The notes under the pieces are model-generated. The model was not told where the DNA came from. It saw nothing but the letters and a program-made list of their open reading frames with translations, and made no database searches. Positions 58,179-64,000 of a DNA stretch of 64,000 nt are shown piece by piece. Numbering within the stretch: the first letter of the stretch is position 1; each line of letters opens with the position of its first letter. The translations under genes and the position numbers were made by a program. The stretch is from Acephala macrosclerotiorum. Taxonomy: Eukaryota > Ascomycota > Leotiomycetes > Helotiales > Mollisiaceae. The DNA lies in contig MU119236.1 of assembly GCA_014904845.1 (NCBI GenBank), forward strand, positions 127,758-191,757. Direction: 5' to 3'.

Positions 58179-59527
58179 GGTGGTTGGATGATAGATTGAG
58201 TGGTTGATTGTGTGGTGAGGCGTTGGGAGTGGGAAATAACTGTTCGACGAAAGAGGGAAAGAAAGAATTTGCAGAGGAGAAGGTCGCCTTTTATCTTGAG
58301 AAGCGCTACCGGTGAGAAATTTTGCAGCTATTGTCGGCATCTTTTGCTGTCGCTGAATAGAATTCGGGTGCGTTGACAGCAGCATCTCTGCTTGCTATTG
58401 TCTCTCCTATTGTGAGCTCGCTAAGCGAGTCACTTCAAATGTTCGTGTCTTTCCCATTGTCCTCCGCTCCGCAATTCACTTGTAAGTGTGCGTGCTCTAC
58501 CTATTGTGGCCATAGACGTATTCTTGATTGCGAATCTTTGTACCTTTTCTATTCTGTCGGCCCATGCACTCTCGAATATTAGAGTCCGTAGCATTTCTAT
58601 TATGTCCAGCAACGTACTCTCGATTGCAAATGTTCGTGGTACTACTGTTCTGGATATAATCGAGCTCTCCATAATGGATGTTCGGGGTCTTCCTATTGTC
58701 TCTGCTCTCGGTTACGAGAATTTGGCCCCTTTCCCATTGTGCCCCTTTTTTCACTCTCGCTTAGTATTGTGCCATTGACCTGGACAAGTTCCGGTTCATT
58801 AACAGCAAAACCGACAATATTACGAGAGAAGAGTTAGCATCAATTCAGCAGTGATGACGTATCAGTTTGCAAAATTCCATTATAAGCTTGCCTAGAAGAA
58901 CGAAGGAGGAGGACCTCGATTGCACTACAGTCACGTGGCAGCATGCATCCTGGCTCTAATATGAACAGCGAATTTTGTGTACGGGGAGTTGCATTTTCTA
59001 GTTGATACTGAGAGAAAAGAATTGAATGCATTCGTAAATCCTGTGCTCGAGGCTACACCACTTTGCGATGCTAAATGAGATGCTCTAGTTTTGAGATCCC
59101 GAATAAAGCCTGAGGCATAACATCTTTCGTCCTTAAGTTCAAGGCAGAAAGCTTGGAGGCTTTGGACGAGCTTAGGTCGAGTCAGCGTCGCCTTCTCCTT
59201 CGTGTATTACGAAGTTTGTATCTTCACAATTTCCCTTCTGGGCGTGTGAAGGGTAAGTTGTTCCTTCCGTCATTGCGCCTGTAGCTCAAGCTGCTCTAAG
59301 GGGAAAATTTCCCCGCGCCAAGTGCGTTCGGGTAATCTTCCAGCGACGCTTCCCCACGGCGAGTTTACCCAGAATCTGCGAGCCTCTGACTCTCCATCCC
59401 ACCTACTGTGACCAGCGGGTAAAGTACCGGCATAAATCCGTACAGAGTTCAGTCGCCGCATGCTATAAGTATTCAACCTTTCTCTTCAACCAAAGTTTTG
59501 CTCAATCTCCCGTGAAGGATTAATATC
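58179..59527. other. Intergenic region holding a 48-bp minisatellite
   Basis: Apart from the minisatellite (58380-58740) nothing is recognised. The last 200 bp are the promoter side of the aldo-keto reductase. Confidence 0.5.
58380..58740. repeat. Degenerate 48-bp minisatellite, about seven units
   Basis: Successive 48-base units share the pattern ctCTCgattgcaAATGTTCGTgg..tTTCCTATTGTgtc. Four central units (about 58517-58708) are each exactly 48 bases; the outer units are more diverged and about 47-48 bases. The length is a multiple of three, and translated on plus the units give a 16-residue pattern LSIxNVRGxxIxSSx with no stops through four or more units. Confidence 0.75.
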
Positions 59528-60602
59528 ATGGCAGATACACGATTCAAGCTGAACACAGGCGCCGAGATCCCAGCGCTGGGTTTGGGGACTTGGCAGAGCG
59601 AGGCGGGGTTGGTGAAGAAGGCTGTGAGCTATGCGCTGTCCATTGGATACAGGCATATTGATGCTGGTAGGCAGACTTGGGCTTCTTGATGGACAATTGC
59701 TGACAGAAGCAGCGTACTGCTACGGGAACGAGGACGAGGTCGGTGAGGGACTGAAGGAGGCGTTTGCCAGCGGCATTAAGAGAGAAGACGTCTTCGTCAC
59801 GACCAAGTTATGGTGCACATATCATTCGCGGGTGGAGCAGAACCTGGACATGAGTTTGAAGAGCCTGGGACTGGATTATGTTGACCTCTACCTGATGCAT
59901 TGGCCTGTTGCCATGAACCCCAATGGTATGCAACTCCACTCTCCTCTACAGATGATGTCTAACACATTAGACTCATAGGTAACCACGAGAAGTTCCCCAA
60001 ACATCCCGACGGCTCGCGCGACTTGGTCCTAGATTGGAAACATACCGAAACATGGAAGGCGATGGAGAAGTTGCTGGCTACTGGCAAGGTCAAGGCAATT
60101 GGTGTTGCGAATTACTCCGTCCGATACCTCGAAGAACTCCTTCCAACAGCCACAATCGTTCCTGCGGTCAATCAGATCGAGAATCATCCTTCTCTGCCAC
60201 AACAAGAGATTGTGGATTTCTGCAAGGCGAAGGGAATACATATCACGGCATACAGCCCTTTGGGCAGCACAGGCAGTCCTATGATGAAGGAGAAGGCCAT
60301 TGTTGAGGTTGCGGAGAAGAGAGGCATTACCCCTGCTTCGGTGTTGCTGAGCTATCACAGTATGTAGCCTTTTCGATCTGCTGGTATAAATGCTGATCAA
60401 AATAGTTGCGCGAGGAAGCTCTGTACTTGCGAAATCTACCAACCCCGAACGAATAAAGGCGAACATGGACTTGGTGAAGCTCGATACATCCGATATGAAG
60501 ATCCTCGACGATTACGCGGAAGGGTTGACGAAGTCAGGAAAGGTCGTGAGATACGTTTTTCCTGCCTTCGGTGTTGACTTCGGATTCCCAGACAAGTCAT
60601 AG
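59528..60602 (+). CDS. Aldo-keto reductase
   Basis: Four exons: 59528-59666, 59713-59925, 59979-60359, 60406-60602, giving 309 aa. The introns are 46, 53 and 46 bp with GT...AG ends. The complete AKR catalytic tetrad is present: Asp45 ([11 protein letters not shown]), Tyr50 in the same motif, Lys78 (TTKLW) and His109 (YLMHWP). Other family motifs are [42 protein letters not shown] and [16 protein letters not shown], the last being the NADP phosphate-binding loop. It reduces aldehydes or ketones with NADPH in the cytosol; similarity is to fungal glycerol/xylose-reductase-type enzymes. The exact substrate cannot be read from sequence. Confidence 0.93.
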
Positions 60603-61093
60603 AGACCCGCAGATCTGGATATTTAGATAGAGACTCGAGTCGTATGAGCTACATATAGACTAGTCTATTACTAGAGCGTTGCATCCAATCTTGCTCTCCA
60701 AGCTTCTCCTGTATACCGGTTGCTCGGCCACGGAACCAGCGTTGTGAGACACGCAAGACTGAGCTATACCTCTCCACGGAAGATTTGTCAGTTTTGCCTG
60801 TGCGAGTTGCACTTACCTTCACTGTTCTTCGACTCCTGTGGCCTTGCCAGGTCTTCTTGTTTGGCCAGACGCATTGTCATAGGGGTCATGCTGAACAATT
60901 TTATCTCCATTAGCTCCTACAAATAACATACATGAGCAAGTTGCTCCCAAATGCACCCATCCAGAAAAGACATCGCCATTCATCATATCTCATCGCAAAT
61001 GCGGTTTCACCAATCATATCCCATTCATAAATATAACACTCTTCCAACTTTACAATTTTTTGCAAGCCGTTTTCCGCCTCCACCTCTCTTCAA
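60603..61093. other. Intergenic region, convergent gene ends
   Basis: 3' ends of the aldo-keto reductase and the GPI protein meet here. The long plus-strand frame beginning at 60951 is antisense to the GPI protein and is not considered a gene. Confidence 0.5.
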
Positions 61094-61726
61094 TCACAGT
61101 ATCCACATCCCCACCGCTAGCCCAGCCAAAGCCAGTCCAGCATTACCCAGCCCTTCACCCTTCATTCCTCTCACGGCAGCACTGACTTGTTTTGGAGTCG
61201 GGCTCGCAGTCGTGCTCACGCCAGCAGTCTTACTCGTTGATAGAGTGATGTTCAAGATTGGCGATGGCGAGAATGTGGTCGTCGGCGTAACCACACTCGC
61301 ACTCGCACTGCTCAAAGTCGTCGGAGCCCAACTCGTAGTCCAATTCGGCGTCACACTCGGAGTCGACAGGATACTCAGGCTGAAAGTAGGAGCAGTAGTA
61401 GGCGTCGTCGCTGGGACAGGAGGCGTGTATGGGATCGAGAATGAATATGTCCAAATGCTGGGAGGACAACCTGGACACACGGTCTTGGTGGTTGTGATGG
61501 CTGTTGCGGAGGTCGTGGTGCAGGGGGTTTCGGTTGGTGGGGGAGGAGTGGTCCAAGAGGTGGTTGTTTCTTTCCACGGGGTGGTGGCAGAGGGTGTCCA
61601 TTTTGGCCAGGAGAAGGTCTTGGTGGGTGTTTCGTCGCAGTCAGAGGTGGATGATTTGGGCCACCATTCTTCGTTGGCGAGGACGACGGACGCCGAGAGG
61701 AGGGCGGCGAGGATAGAGGTACGCAT
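61094..61726 (-). CDS. GPI-anchored Ser/Thr-rich cell-wall protein
   Basis: 210 aa, single exon, ATG at 61726. The N-terminal signal peptide is MRTSILAALLSASVVLA. The mature part is strongly Thr/Ser/Pro-rich (likely O-glycosylated) with a few cysteines (SDCDE, TPCTTT, VCPGCPP). The C-terminus is a small-residue site followed by a hydrophobic tail (GNAGLALAGLAVGMWIL), the GPI-attachment signal. The overall design is that of fungal cell-wall mannoproteins. A 274-codon plus-strand frame over the same interval results from codon bias and lacks any family features. Confidence 0.85.
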   Translation of the reverse strand: MRTSILAALLSASVVLANEEWWPKSSTSDCDETPTKTFSWPKWTPSATTPWKETTTSWTTPPPPTETPCTTTSATAITTTKTVCPGCPPSIWTYSFSIPYTPPVPATTPTTAPTFSLSILSTPSVTPNWTTSWAPTTLSSASASVVTPTTTFSPSPILNITLSTSKTAGVSTTASPTPKQVSAAVRGMKGEGLGNAGLALAGLAVGMWIL

Positions 61727-64000
61727 CTTGATTTCGGTACTTCTTTCGATTATTAATTATGTTGAGGGTGAGTGAGGAGCTTTAGGGTCGAGAGGAGAAG
61801 AGAACCAACGAATGTAAGCCACAGTAAACGAGTGTGCGTGGTACGTTGATATGAGCGATACAGCTGAAGAATAGAAGAGGAAGAGAAACTCGGGACGAAG
61901 AGCGAACCTCACTTCTATAAGCACCAGCGCACCCTCGCCCTTTGCCCGCCAACCTAGCCCATCCTTTCCTTTCCGCCAAGATTCAGGTAACACCATCATC
62001 ACGCATCATCATATCCAACCTCGCACATCATTTCTGTACCCCCTTCAAGCACAGCTCCAGAGATCTCGGCTTTGCATATTTGCTAAACTTTTTTGGAGGG
62101 GTGTGGTTGGTGGGGTAAAAGGGAAGAAACAAGAAAGCAATTTATATGCAGGGACGGAGTATATGATCGACCCCTAACCCGCATTGCACAGCCGCTAAAA
62201 ACGAAACATATGATCAGGGGTCCAAGTCCCGGAGGAGATCATGCCTGTGCTTTCGCCTGCTTCCGACCAATCGCATGGGGACGTTTAGCGTATATAATTT
62301 TGGGAGTCATACAGGCTCATTGCGAGAATATCGAGGACGCGATATGTCGAGCATTTCCTGATTGAGTGAAAATAGGACTACTCTAGGAGTTGGGTTTGGC
62401 TGAGATGATGGTTTGTGGTGGTGATGGTGATGGGAGAAAAGGGAAAGGGGAGACGAGGAGCCGGGATTTGGATTAAGTGTCCGGATTTGCAACGTTGCGT
62501 CAGAAAATATGCAGAAGGGATCCAGGTAGCTGGCATTGAGTTGATCGTTGCTTGTTTGCAGGGCTGAAGACTGAAGTCTTGTTTGCTGCTTCGCTTTGCT
62601 TTCTTCTGCCATGGCTTTGGGTTGCATGAAGGAGGTGCTTATTTAGAAGTTTCCAACTCAAAGATTAACATCAAGTCGATGATTATGTCGTCGCATTCGA
62701 ATGAGATATGAATACGATTGAAGCAGCGGGTGGGAGCTGAGACGTCCAGAGGCCAAGTCCATGTTAGCAAACGAGCAACCAACCGAGCGTAGAACATTCT
62801 ACAGACCTCCTTATTCAGATCTCATTTCCTCGACATTTCCTGGGCTCTGTCAAAGGTTAGACTAGGCCAGGACTGTAATTCGACATCCAGCAAAGTATCA
62901 TGGTACTGGCCCATGGCAGTCTTCAAAGAGGGTTTGACTTTGAGATATTGATGTGCCTGCATTTCGTAAAAGACGTTTGCAGTAAGCACGATCAAGCATT
63001 TTGAAGTTTCCTCTACCATACTTGAAGCGTTTGATAGCCTTTTAAGTGATGAAAATAGAACACTTTAGCTACTTCTGCCGTCAAAGACGTTACTCCTAGA
63101 TAGATCAAAGGAGGCTGGGTTTCGGAAATTGCCTTTGTAGATGTGAAAGTATATTAGTATTCTTTTCCCTCCGGAGAATTTCCAATTCGTGGGAAATCTA
63201 CAACTTTCATGATGTGTGATTCCTCTGAGCTTTAAGGTCAAGTCATTGGGGTCTATGATGTCGTTTGGACGGTTGGGGTGCTAGGCGAGCGCACACTAGA
63301 GGGATACATCTTCAAAAAGTCCACGCCCTGAGGAACGACCCTAAGTAGCTCCGCCTACTTACAAAGCTTTATGGAAGTTCGGAAGCTGGTGCGCCACTTT
63401 CAGTAGGTGCTACCAGTATTTAGGACTTATGTCGCGTTAAAAACACCCAAAATTCGGGAGGTGAACTTGAGACACCCAAGGTTGTACAACGCCAGACAGT
63501 GAGCGCACCTTCAAGGATTTCAAACTCTTATCTACCAACAAGTCTCTAGAGAACTCCAGCTAGCGCGTCAACAACGAGGAAAGCATTGAGCTGGTGCTTA
63601 TCGACACCCTCGACGATGATGTCTTTCCGTTCATATATTGCTAGAAGGATAGTGGTTATAGTTCTTACCACTCCTGATGGGCTGGAACCGGTTTGGGCTT
63701 AATGCTCAATATTACTATTTCAGGAATCCCGGCCTGTGAGGCTAATGCTACTCTTTAGCTCATAACATGGGGCGTGAAATGCACGTGAACCGCACTGTGA
63801 GGTTATCATACTTCCTAAATTATCTTCGTACTGTACACTATGAAATGTTTCCGAAATAGAACCCTGGGTGCATTTCTTCGTTTCTATACCAGTGTATCGC
63901 ACCCTCTAGTTGAGCAAGGAACCCCCATGCTCAACAATAAGATATAAGTCTTGGGTTCTATCTCAGCTGCAAGTATGAACTAGCAACAGAAAATCCAATT
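61727..64000. other. Gene-poor right end
   Basis: No gene that I can support in about 2.3 kb. Short minus-strand frames at 62307-62627 (with a His run from CAC/ATG-type repeats) and 62822-63019 lack domains. A small palindrome, AAGTAG...CTACTT, lies near 63342-63360. A dispersed repeat copy is at 63759-63810. Confidence 0.45.
63759..63810 (+). repeat. Dispersed repeat copy B
   Basis: Same-orientation copy of the sequence at 45699-45748, sharing AAATGCACGTGA and GCACTGTGAGGTTAT. Differences are mostly transitions. Confidence 0.7.

Noticed and set aside
59270..59345. tRNA-like A-box (TAGCTCAAGCTG)
   Set aside because: No matching B-box and no acceptor-stem pairing could be found, so not called a tRNA.
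60951..61775. 274-codon plus-strand ORF
   Set aside because: It is antisense to the GPI-anchored protein, which has a signal peptide, Ser/Thr-rich body and GPI tail; the plus frame is a by-product of its codon bias.
62307..62627. 106-codon minus-strand ORF with a His run
   Set aside because: The His run comes from a trinucleotide-like tract; no domain, no splice support, poor start context.

Overview
The window is from a filamentous ascomycete. Genes carry short introns (40-77 bp, one of 163 bp) with GT...AG borders and CTRAC-type branch sites, and include HET-domain, DUF3638/DUF3645, NmrA, GH3 and GPI-wall proteins. The protein types and the two-speed composition fit Leotiomycetes best, but that placement is an inference. 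No tRNA, rRNA or CRISPR array was recognised.

Layout. Bases 1-23150 are an extremely AT-rich, repeat-derived block with almost no intact coding sequence. Nested in it is a recognisable, heavily mutated Ty3/Gypsy-type LTR retrotransposon (6017-18133, minus strand) with two 258-bp LTRs that differ only by transitions. The composition changes sharply near 23150. From there, 23-35 kb is an accessory, partly decayed stretch: an intact-looking secreted FAD oxidoreductase, a small secreted/membrane ORF, a HET-domain gene broken by an hAT-like fragment, a further pseudogene with two in-frame stops, a tightly spaced pair of lineage-type fungal genes, a small two-exon gene and a tiny AT-rich island. 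From 35.9 to 45.4 kb lies one giant gene (about 3150 aa, DUF6606/DUF3638/DUF3645 type) with helicase/SecA-like GEGKS and DEAH motifs.

From 45.9 kb onward: a 275-bp MITE with near-perfect 33-bp terminal inverted repeats, an MDR-family oxidoreductase, an NmrA-like protein, an unidentified 388-aa protein, a GH3 beta-xylosidase pseudogene, two small signal-peptide/single-span membrane proteins, a low-complexity protein, a 48-bp minisatellite, an aldo-keto reductase and a GPI-anchored Ser/Thr-rich wall protein. The genes look like independent units rather than one biosynthetic cluster. The common theme is repeat-induced-point-mutation (RIP)-like decay: Trp and Gln codons turned into stops recur in several broken genes as well as in the transposon.
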